Source: Sulfurimonas sp. (lineage in GTDB: Bacteria > Campylobacterota > Campylobacteria > Campylobacterales > Sulfurimonadaceae). From it: a stretch of DNA of 12,555 bases. The stretch covers positions 1 through 12,555 of the forward strand of contig JAUSKV010000223.1 of the NCBI GenBank assembly GCA_030646745.1. The letters run 5' to 3'. Made by a program: the position numbers and the translations under genes. Below the pieces are notes generated by a model. That model was not told the DNA's origin, made no database searches, and saw nothing but the letters and a program-made list of their open reading frames with translations. This document shows positions 1-7,444 of this stretch, one piece after another. Each line of letters opens with the position of its first letter. Positions within the stretch are counted from its first letter, which is position 1.

Positions 1-301
1 AGTCAATAGCATTAATCTTTGCTTTTATATCAATCGGGTCTGTAGTCTCTAAAAAATAGAGTTTTTTAGTGAGCGGTTTTGAGTGTTTTAAAAATTTATA
101 TATTGCATAAGTTCCAAGAGTACTGCCGCCTATGCCTATAACTACAATGTTTTTTTGTTTTACTGTTTTTGCATATGCTTTAAATTCGGTTGTATCTTGA
201 TGAACAAGGTTGTAATAACCAATCTCTTCTTTCTCTTTTTTTATCTCATTAAAGAGTTGTGCGTCTGATATAGTCGGGTTAAAATTGTGTTGATAGTTCA
301 T
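1..301 (-). CDS. pgi: Glucose-6-phosphate isomerase, N-terminal part (truncated by window edge)
   Basis: Interconverts glucose-6-phosphate and fructose-6-phosphate in the cytoplasm; in an autotroph it would mainly serve gluconeogenesis and feed GalU with hexose phosphate. About 100 codons are visible, beginning MNYQHNFNPTISDAQ. The region around residues 60-75 reads NIVVIGIGGSTLGT, the sugar-isomerase (SIS) phosphate-binding segment typical of Pgi, followed by YFLETTDPIDI, which matches the family's strand after that loop. The ATG at 301-299 is preceded by a strong AAGGAG (positions 312-307) five bases upstream, which supports this start. It lies 42 bp downstream of galU in the same direction, so the two may be co-transcribed. 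The 3' end lies beyond the window. Other SIS-domain isomerases are the only real alternative. Confidence 0.88.
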   Translation of the reverse strand, partial: MNYQHNFNPTISDAQLFNEIKKEKEEIGYYNLVHQDTTEFKAYAKTVKQKNIVVIGIGGSTLGTYAIYKFLKHSKPLTKKLYFLETTDPIDIKAKINAID

Positions 302-335
302 TTATTCTCCTTAGTTTTAGCATATACAAAAATTG

Positions 336-371
336 AAACTACTCTATTTTACTTTATTATAAAAGTAGTTT
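336..371 (-). promoter_or_regulatory. Possible pgi promoter/hairpin at the galU 3' end
   Basis: The 8-bp perfect inverted repeat AAACTACT (336-343) and AGTAGTTT (364-371) brackets a 20-base AT-rich loop that holds the galU stop codon. The loop edge contains TATAAT on the minus strand (361-356), which would place a transcript start about 48 bases before pgi. There is no convincing T-run after the stem, so termination is doubtful. It could be a weak internal promoter or chance in AT-rich DNA. Confidence 0.25.
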
Positions 372-1183
372 GTAGCCTCTACGAAGCCATCTACACTTCC
401 ACAATCAAATCTTTTACCGTTAAATTTATAAGCGATTACTTTGCCCTTTTTTGCCTGAGCGAGAAGTGCATCTGTTATTTGAATCTCTCCGCCTTTTCCG
501 GGTTTTGTCTCTCGAATGATGTCAAATATATCAGGCGTCAATATATATCTTCCAATAATTGCTAGGTTTGAAGGAGCGTCTGCAGGTTCCGGTTTTTCAA
601 CCATGTCCGTTACTCTCACAATTGATTTTTCTATCTCTTCTCCTGCAATTACACCATACTTATTACTGTCTTGCATCGGTATCTCTTCAACTGCTACGAT
701 TGAACATTTGTATTTTTCGTACAACTCTACCATTTGAGCCAAAACTGAGTCACCACCCTCATTATCGCACAAATCGTCTGCCAAAATAACGGCAAACGGC
801 TCATTCCCTATAAGTGTTTCTCCGCAAAGTATAGCATGACCCAGTCCCTTCATCTCTATCTGTCTAGTGTATGAAAAAGTACAGCTTGTTATAACTTTTC
901 TTATTTCTGTTAAATAATGCTCTTTTGAAGTCCCTTTTATCTGGTGCTCAAGTTCATAAGAGATGTCAAAATGATCTTCAATTGCTCTTTTACCGCGACC
1001 TGTTACTATTGCCATTGTGTCTAGTCCGGCACTTATCGCCTCTTCAACACCATACTGCAAAAGCGGTTTCGTAAGAACAGGTAACATTTCCTTAGGAATT
1101 GCTTTGGTAGCCGGTAAAAATCTTGTTCCATAACCTGCAGCTGGGAAAAGACATTTTCTAATTATTTTTCTATCTTTTGGCAT
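344..1183 (-). CDS. galU: UTP--glucose-1-phosphate uridylyltransferase
   Basis: Makes UDP-glucose from UTP and glucose-1-phosphate, the activated sugar for surface glycans and for UDP-galactose. The 279-residue protein is the normal length for epsilonproteobacterial GalU. The nucleotide-binding signature GYGTRFLPATKAIPKEMLP lies at residues 17-35. The metal-binding aspartates are in ADDLCDNEGG (about 135-144). MVEKP, near residue 195, and the GGEIQITDAL segment before the C-terminus are characteristic of GalU and separate it from RfbA-type dTDP-glucose enzymes. The start is ATG with AAGTAAGG seven bases upstream. Three TATAAT boxes in a tandem repeat lie just upstream, so galU probably has its own promoter besides any read-through from pglB. 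Sugar specificity was not tested. Confidence 0.93.
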   Translation of the reverse strand: MPKDRKIIRKCLFPAAGYGTRFLPATKAIPKEMLPVLTKPLLQYGVEEAISAGLDTMAIVTGRGKRAIEDHFDISYELEHQIKGTSKEHYLTEIRKVITSCTFSYTRQIEMKGLGHAILCGETLIGNEPFAVILADDLCDNEGGDSVLAQMVELYEKYKCSIVAVEEIPMQDSNKYGVIAGEEIEKSIVRVTDMVEKPEPADAPSNLAIIGRYILTPDIFDIIRETKPGKGGEIQITDALLAQAKKGKVIAYKFNGKRFDCGSVDGFVEATNYFYNKVK

Positions 1184-1216
1184 TAATTATCCTTACTTCT
1201 TAAAATGATTCAGTTT

Positions 1217-1260
1217 ATTATTATACCTTAAATTATTATACCTTAAATTATTATACCTTG
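1217..1260. repeat. Three-copy 15-bp tandem repeat between pglB and galU
   Basis: A 15-bp unit is repeated at 1217-1230, 1232-1245 and 1247-1260. Read on the minus strand, the unit is AAGGTATAATAATTT. The copy farthest from galU overlaps the last codons and stop of pglB (K-V-stop), so extra copies add nothing to the protein. Each copy carries TATAAT directed toward galU. Confidence 0.9.
1220..1225 (-). promoter_or_regulatory. Putative galU -10 box (nearest of three)
   Basis: A perfect TATAAT on the minus strand, 36 bases before the galU ATG, would start transcription near position 1213 and give a leader of about 30 bases that includes the AAGG ribosome site. Identical boxes lie 15 and 30 bases further upstream (1240-1235 and 1255-1250). 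No clear -35 box is seen, which is usual for sigma-70 promoters of Campylobacterota. Confidence 0.5.
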
Positions 1261-3368
1261 AGTTTGTACACCTTGGCATGTGGAGTTGCAATAACCTTTT
1301 CAAAAAGTGTTTTGTCATACTCTTCTAAGACCATCAGCTGTATATAAAGAGAGTTGTATGTTTTATCATCTATCACTAAAAAAGTTTTGTAATCTGCCAT
1401 ATAAATCACATTCAAATACCCATTGTAATCTAACATCTGAACACTTTTCTGAAGCTCCATATTCGCATCATAAGAAGTTTTCACGAACCTTTTTACCGGA
1501 ACACTTTTAGTGCCAATTTTTATACTCGACTCTTTTTTGCTAAGAGATATTCCACTTCCTAACTCTATCGCATTTTGTGTTTCCGAAAATCCTCTGCTTA
1601 TAAAGAAAAAGGGTGCTGCCTGCTTTTCTCCATTCATCAAATTTATATATGAAAAGGCTGTTACAGTCGGGTAAATATCTAACATTCTGTATGGCAGATA
1701 GAAGTAGATACCATGCGTTTTCTCCGGCAGATGAATATCTGTGGCAAGTGAAGCTAAAAAATCATTCGTATCTTTAAATCCATAATCTTTTGTCATCTGC
1801 TCAATGTTTGTGAATGTTATCAGATTCTTATCTTTAGACTCTTCTGCTTTTTTGAATGTCTTTTCTGTGTATTCAACATCCAATCTTGCCATTTTTGCTG
1901 AAATCTGCTGAGGATTTGAGAGCATAAAACTAACTGGGAAATTTGATTCACCTCCATGTTTTCCACCGTCAATTAGCGTTTTTACATCCGTGTAGTATCG
2001 CAAAGGATAACCATAATCCCACCAAGAAATTATATAATCTTCTCTATCTAATTTTGTTTTTAATTTATCTAGTACTTGCACTTCATCCGCATTAAATACC
2101 GTCGGGACTTTGTAAGATTTTACATGCTCGATATTTGGATATAAAATAGCCAACGTAAAAGCTGCCATGCTAAGATATCTCAGTTTTGCATTGGGTATTC
2201 TTTGTGAAAGTTCGGTGATAAGAAATGCAACTCCGAAAGCCAAAACAGGAACTGCATATATGGTAAATCTCAGTCCTCCAACGCTCGCCAAAAAACCAAG
2301 CCCTATCATAGGAAGCGCAAAAAGCATAATTTTATGTCTATACGCCAAATAAGCAAAGCCAAGAAGTGATAAAATAAATGTCACTACATGCCCGCTTATT
2401 CGGTCTGCAAAGGTACTAAACGGAATCTGCCCTGCTTCACGAACCGTCTGCATAACAGAGTAAAAGTGAAGTTTAAGCCCAGTCTCTCCGACACTCACTG
2501 CATCTTTAAAAACATACCCTTTTAACTGAGACCAAATCGGGTCAAATCCACCGGTTGCAAAAAATGCTATGACCGAAATAGCTAAAATATGGTAGATATA
2601 TTTTTGAAATCTCTCCTCTTTAAAAAGGAAAAAAGCTGCTAAAACAAGAGGAAATCTAATAAAGATATCCAAATTTATCATGGCAAACATCATAATTGCC
2701 AAAAGTTTATAGTTGTACAAATTTTTTCTCTCATATACTAGAGTAAATAAGAGTATCAAACCAAAAAATGAAAATTCCAAAGAGTAACTTTGAGCATACC
2801 ACCATCTATAAGCCAAAATGTCAATCGCCGTGATAAGCAGATATTTATCTTCATTCGTTTTTATAGCCCAAATAATAGACCAGAGCAAAAACATCGGCAA
2901 TACAATGTTGAGCATGTCGGTATCGTAGTAGCCAATCATGGTACGGTTATAGTAGCTGTGCCCTATCGAAGCCAAAAGTGCCGCAATAAAACCCATCTCT
3001 AAGTTATCAATACTTCTTGCAATCAAAATTACCGGAATAACAATTAAAGAGCTTAAAAAAACCGGCATGTAAAAGATAATGGTCTCAAAAGAGAGTGGCA
3101 AAATCTTTGCAAAAAATGCCGTAAGCATCGCATTTGCATCATTTATAGGGGAAAGGTCATTTGCTTGGTGAATTCCACTGAGAATATCTCTAGCCCCCTC
3201 GGCGTAATAGTAGCCGTCATTCGTGTTAATCATAAACTGCCCATTAAATTTAAAGGCTTCAACATCAGCAAACTGATAAGCCCAAATCATACGAACGACA
3301 ACTGAAAATAGAAATGCGATAAATATATACGCGAGGGTTAGTTTTGTCTCATTTCTTATAGTGTTCAA
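1251..3368 (-). CDS. pglB: PglB-type oligosaccharyltransferase (STT3 family)
   Basis: Membrane enzyme that transfers a lipid-linked oligosaccharide to asparagine in D/E-X-N-X-S/T sequons on the periplasmic side. At 705 residues it is close to Campylobacter PglB (about 713). The N-terminal two thirds is a multi-pass membrane region and the C-terminal part is a soluble domain. Metal/catalytic residues are visible: D51 in INTNDGYYYAEGARD, D149 and D151 in GYYDTDML, and E311 in TVREAG, the TIXE-type loop. The sequon-binding WWDYG motif begins at W449. The start is TTG, three bases after the stop of the glycosyltransferase gene and preceded by AAAGGA. An in-frame stop lies just upstream, and the next ATG (residue 27) would cut the first membrane helix, so TTG is preferred. 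Known PglB enzymes work with pgl glycan genes, most of which are not in this window. Confidence 0.93.
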   Translation of the reverse strand: MNTIRNETKLTLAYIFIAFLFSVVVRMIWAYQFADVEAFKFNGQFMINTNDGYYYAEGARDILSGIHQANDLSPINDANAMLTAFFAKILPLSFETIIFYMPVFLSSLIVIPVILIARSIDNLEMGFIAALLASIGHSYYNRTMIGYYDTDMLNIVLPMFLLWSIIWAIKTNEDKYLLITAIDILAYRWWYAQSYSLEFSFFGLILLFTLVYERKNLYNYKLLAIMMFAMINLDIFIRFPLVLAAFFLFKEERFQKYIYHILAISVIAFFATGGFDPIWSQLKGYVFKDAVSVGETGLKLHFYSVMQTVREAGQIPFSTFADRISGHVVTFILSLLGFAYLAYRHKIMLFALPMIGLGFLASVGGLRFTIYAVPVLAFGVAFLITELSQRIPNAKLRYLSMAAFTLAILYPNIEHVKSYKVPTVFNADEVQVLDKLKTKLDREDYIISWWDYGYPLRYYTDVKTLIDGGKHGGESNFPVSFMLSNPQQISAKMARLDVEYTEKTFKKAEESKDKNLITFTNIEQMTKDYGFKDTNDFLASLATDIHLPEKTHGIYFYLPYRMLDIYPTVTAFSYINLMNGEKQAAPFFFISRGFSETQNAIELGSGISLSKKESSIKIGTKSVPVKRFVKTSYDANMELQKSVQMLDYNGYLNVIYMADYKTFLVIDDKTYNSLYIQLMVLEEYDKTLFEKVIATPHAKVYKLKV
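1275..1284 (+). repeat. GGCATGTGGA motif copy 1
   Basis: Exact copy of the dispersed 10-mer, inside the end of pglB, where it encodes part of T-P-H-A-K. Confidence 0.75.
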
Positions 3369-3371
3369 CTT

Positions 3372-4190
3372 TTAATCCTTTAATGTTTCATAAAATTTTA
3401 TTTTTTGATTATATTCACTTATCTCTGAAACCCTATCATACTTGATAGCACCTTTGAGAAGTAATTTATATTTGTGTAAAAGAGTTTCAATAATTAACTC
3501 TTTCTTTGTAACTTCAAACTTTAGCAGCTTCTCCAAAGCGACAACTCTAAACCTATCCATACCCCAATGTTTCAGACTCAACTGGTCATCATTTCCGCCA
3601 TATTTAGTAATAAGTTTTTCATCAATCAGCCCGATTAAATTTACACATGCCACTCTCAGCCACAAATCGTAATCTTCACAAACCTCTAAATTTTCATCAA
3701 AAAATCCCACTTCTTCCAATAATTTTTTATGAACTAAAGCAGCAGATGGAGCAATAATGCAGTGAGAGAGGCACTCAGCAAAAATAGCACCGCCCACTTT
3801 GTGAAACTTCTTAGCCATCTTCACCTCGATGCCATCTCTTATCCACTTCTCATCCGTGTAACTCATAAGGCATTCTGGATTTTGCTCATGAAATTCCACT
3901 TGTTTTTTGAGTTTATCCACATGCCACGCATCATCCGAATCCAAAAATGCAATCCACTGGCATGTGGAATTTTTTATGCCTAAATTTCTTGCACTTGAAA
4001 CACCTGCATTTTTTTGATAAATATATTTGGCATACGGAAATTGTTTTGTAATTTGTGAGGTATTATCGGTAGAGCCGTCATCGATAATGATAACTTCGCT
4101 CGGCATGTGGGATTGTAAGTAAACCGAGATTAAAGCTCTTTGTAAAACTTCATAACGATTATATGTCGGAATTACAACCGTTATATCCAT
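3372..4190 (-). CDS. Family 2 glycosyltransferase (GT-A fold)
   Basis: Cytoplasmic or membrane-associated inverting glycosyltransferase; donor and acceptor are unknown. The 272-residue protein begins MDITVVIPTYNR, the standard GT2 nucleotide-binding strand. DDGS at 37-40 and the DXD-like DSDD at 84-87 bind the nucleotide-sugar and metal. EDYDLWLR at 172-179 carries the likely catalytic base region. There is no obvious membrane segment. The ATG lies three bases after the mqnE stop, and pglB begins three bases after its own stop, so all three are probably translated from one message. The position directly before pglB suggests it helps build the glycan that PglB transfers, but this is inference. 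The fold does not identify which sugar is added. Confidence 0.85.
   Translation of the reverse strand: MDITVVIPTYNRYEVLQRALISVYLQSHMPSEVIIIDDGSTDNTSQITKQFPYAKYIYQKNAGVSSARNLGIKNSTCQWIAFLDSDDAWHVDKLKKQVEFHEQNPECLMSYTDEKWIRDGIEVKMAKKFHKVGGAIFAECLSHCIIAPSAALVHKKLLEEVGFFDENLEVCEDYDLWLRVACVNLIGLIDEKLITKYGGNDDQLSLKHWGMDRFRVVALEKLLKFEVTKKELIIETLLHKYKLLLKGAIKYDRVSEISEYNQKIKFYETLKD
3916..3925 (-). repeat. GGCATGTGGA motif copy 2 (inverted)
   Basis: Exact copy on the minus strand inside the glycosyltransferase gene, encoding part of W-H-V-D. With copy 3 it forms an 11-bp inverted repeat. Confidence 0.75.
3959..3968 (+). repeat. GGCATGTGGA motif copy 3
   Basis: Exact copy inside the glycosyltransferase gene, in a different reading frame from copy 2 (here encoding N-S-T-C-Q). 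The two face each other with a 31-base spacer. Confidence 0.75.
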
Positions 4191-4193
4191 CCT

Positions 4194-5255
4194 CTACCAA
4201 ACCTTGATTTCGTTATAAATACTGTCTCGCTCAACAGGCGTAAATCCGCTGTTTTTGATTAACCCAACGAACTCTTCAAGGTTTACACCGTTTGCACTCT
4301 TTGCACCTGCAGCGGAGTTTATCGACTCTTTTTCAATTGTTCCATCGAGGTCATTTGCCCCAAACTCTTGAGCGACCAAAGCAAGATTTACAGTCGAAGT
4401 CACCCAGTACGCTTTTAAATGCGGTACATTATCGAGCACAATTCGACTCACCGCCATCGTTTTTAAAATCTCATTTGCGGTAATTGGAGCTTCTATTTTT
4501 AGGTAGTTATTCTCTGTCTGATACACAAGCGGAATAAAGCAGTTAAAACCTCCCGTTTTATCCTGCAATTCACGAATACGCATCATGTGGTCAATGCGGT
4601 TTGCTCTGCTCTCTACATGTCCAAAAAGCATGGTTACATTACTCTTTTTGCCTCGCTCATGCCACTTCTGGTGAATCTCGAGCCACTGCTCTGAGGTAAC
4701 TTTGCCCTTGCAGATGTAATCTCGTACCGTCTCATCAAAAATTTCGGCACCGCCCCCAGGCATAGAATCAACACCGTTTGCAACCATCAAATCCAAAATC
4801 TCATCATACGTTTTGCCGTAATGTCGCGCCAAAAAATCCACCTCTGCCGCAGTCAAAGCTTTGACATGCAGATGCGGATAAGCGGTTTTAATCTTTTTGA
4901 ATATCTCCAGATACCACTCAAGCCCCGTCTCAGGATTATGTGCAGAAACGATATGCACCTCTTTAATCCCGCGACTCTCGATATCTTTGACAATCTCCAT
5001 AATCTGTTCATGGCTCATCGTGTAGGGATTTGGATTTTTTCTATTTGCGGAGTAAGCACAAAATTTACAAACATCCGCACACACATTAGTCGGATTGATA
5101 TGGCGGTTAATATTGAAGTATGTTTTTTTGCCATGGAGTGCTTTTCTTTTCGCATCCGCCAACTCGCCAAGTTCAAAGAAGTCCATCTCGTAAAGAGCAA
5201 GCGCCTCTTCAAAATTTATTCTGTTTTCCGATGCTATTTTCTCGTTCAAATTCAT
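4194..5255 (-). CDS. mqnE: Aminofutalosine synthase (radical SAM, menaquinone biosynthesis)
   Basis: Adds an adenosyl radical to 3-(1-carboxyvinyloxy)benzoate to give 6-amino-6-deoxyfutalosine, an early step of the futalosine route to menaquinone, the respiratory quinone of Campylobacterota. The 353-residue length is typical. The radical-SAM cluster ligands are C59, C63 and C66 (CADVCKFC). HIVSAHNPETGLEWYLE and VKALTAAEVDFLA are typical of MqnE and distinguish it from MqnC and the related F420-synthesis enzymes CofG/CofH. The start is ATG, 24 bases after the kinase stop, with only a weak GCGAG-type ribosome site, so it may be coupled to the gene before it. No other menaquinone gene is in the window. 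Confidence 0.9.
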   Translation of the reverse strand: MNLNEKIASENRINFEEALALYEMDFFELGELADAKRKALHGKKTYFNINRHINPTNVCADVCKFCAYSANRKNPNPYTMSHEQIMEIVKDIESRGIKEVHIVSAHNPETGLEWYLEIFKKIKTAYPHLHVKALTAAEVDFLARHYGKTYDEILDLMVANGVDSMPGGGAEIFDETVRDYICKGKVTSEQWLEIHQKWHERGKKSNVTMLFGHVESRANRIDHMMRIRELQDKTGGFNCFIPLVYQTENNYLKIEAPITANEILKTMAVSRIVLDNVPHLKAYWVTSTVNLALVAQEFGANDLDGTIEKESINSAAGAKSANGVNLEEFVGLIKNSGFTPVERDSIYNEIKVW

Positions 5256-5279
5256 TTAATCTCGCTATTTATCTTTATT

Positions 5280-6842
5280 TTAAAGTCCCGGTGCTTTCCA
5301 CATTGAGGTCGTGATATTATCATCTACCAACTTTAATTGCACTTCATATGCTCTTCTCCAACGCTCTTTTATCTCTTGATACTTCACAAAATATTCCATG
5401 TTCGGAATGAACTCTTTTTCCCAAACAACCAACTCTTTTGCGGCATGTGAAAGTGAATCATATATTCCAACACCCACTCCCGCCGCCATTGCAGTTCCCA
5501 GAGCCGTTGCTTCCGTAACGCGAGGAATTTTCACCCTGCATCCTGTCACATCCGCCAAAATTTGCGACCAAAGTTTACCGCGACTCGCACCTCCGGCAAA
5601 AACTATTTCGTCTATTTGCACACCCGTGAATGCTCTGATTTTTTCAAGATTTATACCTGAGACAATACACGCATTCTCCTGCAAACTTCTAAACATCGAA
5701 GCACGGTTACAGATTTGAGGGTCGAGTGAAAGGTTCAAAAAACTAGGAGCGGCATGGTACCATTTGCCATACTTCATAGAGTCTGAAAATATCGGGATAA
5801 TGCCGTGTGAACCGACGGGGATTTTAGAAGCTTTTTCTTCCAAAACTTCGTAAGTGTCGATGCCTCTTTTCTCTGCTTCTAGTTTTTCCGTTTCACAAAA
5901 AGCATCCCGAAACCATCGCATAATGAGACCGCTAAAAAAGGTAATTCCCTCCGCTTGAGAGAGGTTTGGCACGGCATGTGGATTGACGCGGATTGCCATA
6001 TCTTTTGGCGGCAGAGTATCGCTCGAAATATTCACAACCTGTTGCCAAAACGAACCACCCAAAATAGCTACTTGACCAATTTCAACCACGCCCAAACCGA
6101 CACTTCCAAGCCCAACATCACCGCCGCCCAAAACAACTTTTGTCTGCATGGATAAACCTGTTTCATCAGAAGCTTTTTCGCTCACACTTCCCAAAAGCGT
6201 ACCCACTTCATAGCATGCGGGAAATATGTCATCTTTAAGTCCAACGCGTTTGCACATTTCCACATGCCAATCACGATTTGCCAAAGAAAAAATTCCCGTC
6301 GTACCGCCGTTGCTCGGGTCTGTCGCTATCACTCCGCTAAGACGCGCCAAAATCCAATCCCCGATCATAGAGATTTTTGCAACTCTCTCATAAATCTCAG
6401 GTTTGTTGTTTTTAAGCCACAAAATCCGAGGAATTGCACCCAAAGCAAATGTCTGCCCCGAGAGTGCATAAAACTCCTCTTCAATCCCGACAAAATTTTC
6501 TTTGAGATATTTTACCTCGTGCGAAGCTCTCGCATCCACATTTGCAACTGCCCAAAGCTCCATACCATCAGCGTCATAAAGCACAATTCCCTCACGCATA
6601 CTTGTTGCACTCAGAGCGATTATGTCCTCACCTTTGAGATTTGCTTTTTGCAAAGATTCTCTAATACATCCACATGCCAAACCCCAATTCGTTTCACAAT
6701 CAAAACTCATAGAATTCGCCACACCAGCCTCTTCCAAATGCGTCCACTCTTTTTGAGCGACGGATATTTGATTGCCAAGTGTATCAAAAATCACCGCACG
6801 GATACTTCCCGTTCCTGCGTCTATTGCCATTAAATATTGCAC
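5280..6842 (-). CDS. lsrK: LsrK-type autoinducer-2 kinase (FGGY family)
   Basis: FGGY carbohydrate kinase. LsrK phosphorylates the quorum signal AI-2 (open-chain DPD) in the cytoplasm, trapping it. The 520-residue protein resembles enterobacterial LsrK, as I recall it, from end to end: YLMAIDAGTGSIRAVIFD at 3-20, SMREGIVLYD at 81-90, NVDARA at 101-106, GGSFWQQVVN at 262-271, RWFRDAFC at 309-316, WYHAAPSFLNLS, and the ending TTSMWKAPGL. D242 in GGGDVGLG is the expected catalytic base. The start is GTG with AAAGGAT seven bases before it; the next ATG, 12 bases on, would be too far from that site. GC is clearly higher than in the two genes just upstream. The substrate could instead be another ketose, since FGGY specificity shifts easily and no Lsr transporter or LsrR is present here. 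Confidence 0.8.
   Translation of the reverse strand: MQYLMAIDAGTGSIRAVIFDTLGNQISVAQKEWTHLEEAGVANSMSFDCETNWGLACGCIRESLQKANLKGEDIIALSATSMREGIVLYDADGMELWAVANVDARASHEVKYLKENFVGIEEEFYALSGQTFALGAIPRILWLKNNKPEIYERVAKISMIGDWILARLSGVIATDPSNGGTTGIFSLANRDWHVEMCKRVGLKDDIFPACYEVGTLLGSVSEKASDETGLSMQTKVVLGGGDVGLGSVGLGVVEIGQVAILGGSFWQQVVNISSDTLPPKDMAIRVNPHAVPNLSQAEGITFFSGLIMRWFRDAFCETEKLEAEKRGIDTYEVLEEKASKIPVGSHGIIPIFSDSMKYGKWYHAAPSFLNLSLDPQICNRASMFRSLQENACIVSGINLEKIRAFTGVQIDEIVFAGGASRGKLWSQILADVTGCRVKIPRVTEATALGTAMAAGVGVGIYDSLSHAAKELVVWEKEFIPNMEYFVKYQEIKERWRRAYEVQLKLVDDNITTSMWKAPGL
5973..5982 (+). repeat. GGCATGTGGA motif copy 4
   Basis: Exact copy inside the kinase gene, encoding part of N-P-H-A-V. Confidence 0.75.
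6259..6268 (-). repeat. GGCATGTGGA motif copy 5
   Basis: Exact copy on the minus strand inside the kinase gene, encoding part of W-H-V-E. Confidence 0.75.
6669..6678 (-). repeat. GGCATGTGGA motif copy 6
   Basis: Exact copy on the minus strand inside the kinase gene, in another frame (L-A-C-G-C). Confidence 0.75.
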
Positions 6843-6871
6843 TGTTTTATCCTTTGCGAAAAAATACTTTT

Positions 6872-7444
6872 CTATTGATTGAATAAATTGTTTAGTTTCT
6901 GTTTGAGTTCGTCAAAGTTTGGATGAGAAAAGTCATACGGAGCATTAGGGTAGGCTTTTTTATAAATTTCATTTAATACACTTTTATGATTTTCTTTGGA
7001 CTTAAACTCGGAACAATCTAAAAAAGTTTCTATGCATTTTTTTTGTTTTATTGGTATAGTTGAAAGGATTAATGATTCCAAATAGCCATCTTTTGTTTGT
7101 GGGTTACATGTAACATAAATATCTGCTATGTCTGATAAAGACAACTTGATGAGAACATTGTTCAATTCATTTTTTGTATTTTCAAACCCACCAGACACAC
7201 TATCATTTGCTTCATAGTCAGCATCAACTACAAACAAAATTTTGCTAATCAACTCTTCTTCTATTTGTAATTTTAACTCAGCATATTTTGTATCTTCAAT
7301 TTTAAAAAAATTACTTTTAGTTCCAAAGCCAAAAAATTCAACTTTATCTATGTCATGCCCTAAATTTTCAATCAAAAGTTTTAACAGTTCATTATCATTT
7401 GTTTTTTTAGAATTTCCTTCATGAAGTATGGCAACCTTTACCAT
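6872..7444 (-). CDS. Toprim-like protein, partner of the AAA ATPase
   Basis: A 190-residue protein with features of a small Toprim nuclease/primase fold: an early hydrophobic strand ending in a glutamate (VAILHEG, E9) and a later strand ending in a D-X-D pair (ILFVVDADYE, D74 and D76), the usual metal-binding layout. It resembles the DUF3226/DUF4435 type of stand-alone Toprim protein, though the exact family is uncertain. The ATG overlaps the ATPase stop by seven bases (ATGGTAA), so the two are translationally coupled. In OLD, Gabija and PARIS systems an ATPase of this class pairs with a Toprim nuclease, fused or separate, for phage defence. That role is inferred here from architecture. The AT-rich composition shared with the ATPase suggests acquisition as a unit. 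It ends 29 bases before the kinase start. Confidence 0.7.
   Translation of the reverse strand: MVKVAILHEGNSKKTNDNELLKLLIENLGHDIDKVEFFGFGTKSNFFKIEDTKYAELKLQIEEELISKILFVVDADYEANDSVSGGFENTKNELNNVLIKLSLSDIADIYVTCNPQTKDGYLESLILSTIPIKQKKCIETFLDCSEFKSKENHKSVLNEIYKKAYPNAPYDFSHPNFDELKQKLNNLFNQ

Noticed and set aside
336..371. Inverted repeat at the galU end as a rho-independent terminator
   Set aside because: The stem is AT-rich with a 20-base loop and no uninterrupted T-run follows on the transcribed strand.
287..565. Small plus-strand gene across the pgi/galU junction
   Set aside because: It lies opposite the galU C-terminus and the pgi leader, has no good ribosome site, and its hydrophobic translation reflects AT-rich antisense sequence.
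4821..5306. Plus-strand open frame of 161 codons opposite mqnE
   Set aside because: It overlaps the conserved radical-SAM part of mqnE, has no convincing ribosome site and no family resemblance.
6264..6833. Long open frame (189 codons) on the plus strand opposite the kinase
   Set aside because: The minus strand encodes a well-conserved FGGY kinase over the same bases; the plus-strand translation is rich in Cys, His and Arg with no recognisable domain, as expected for an antisense shadow.
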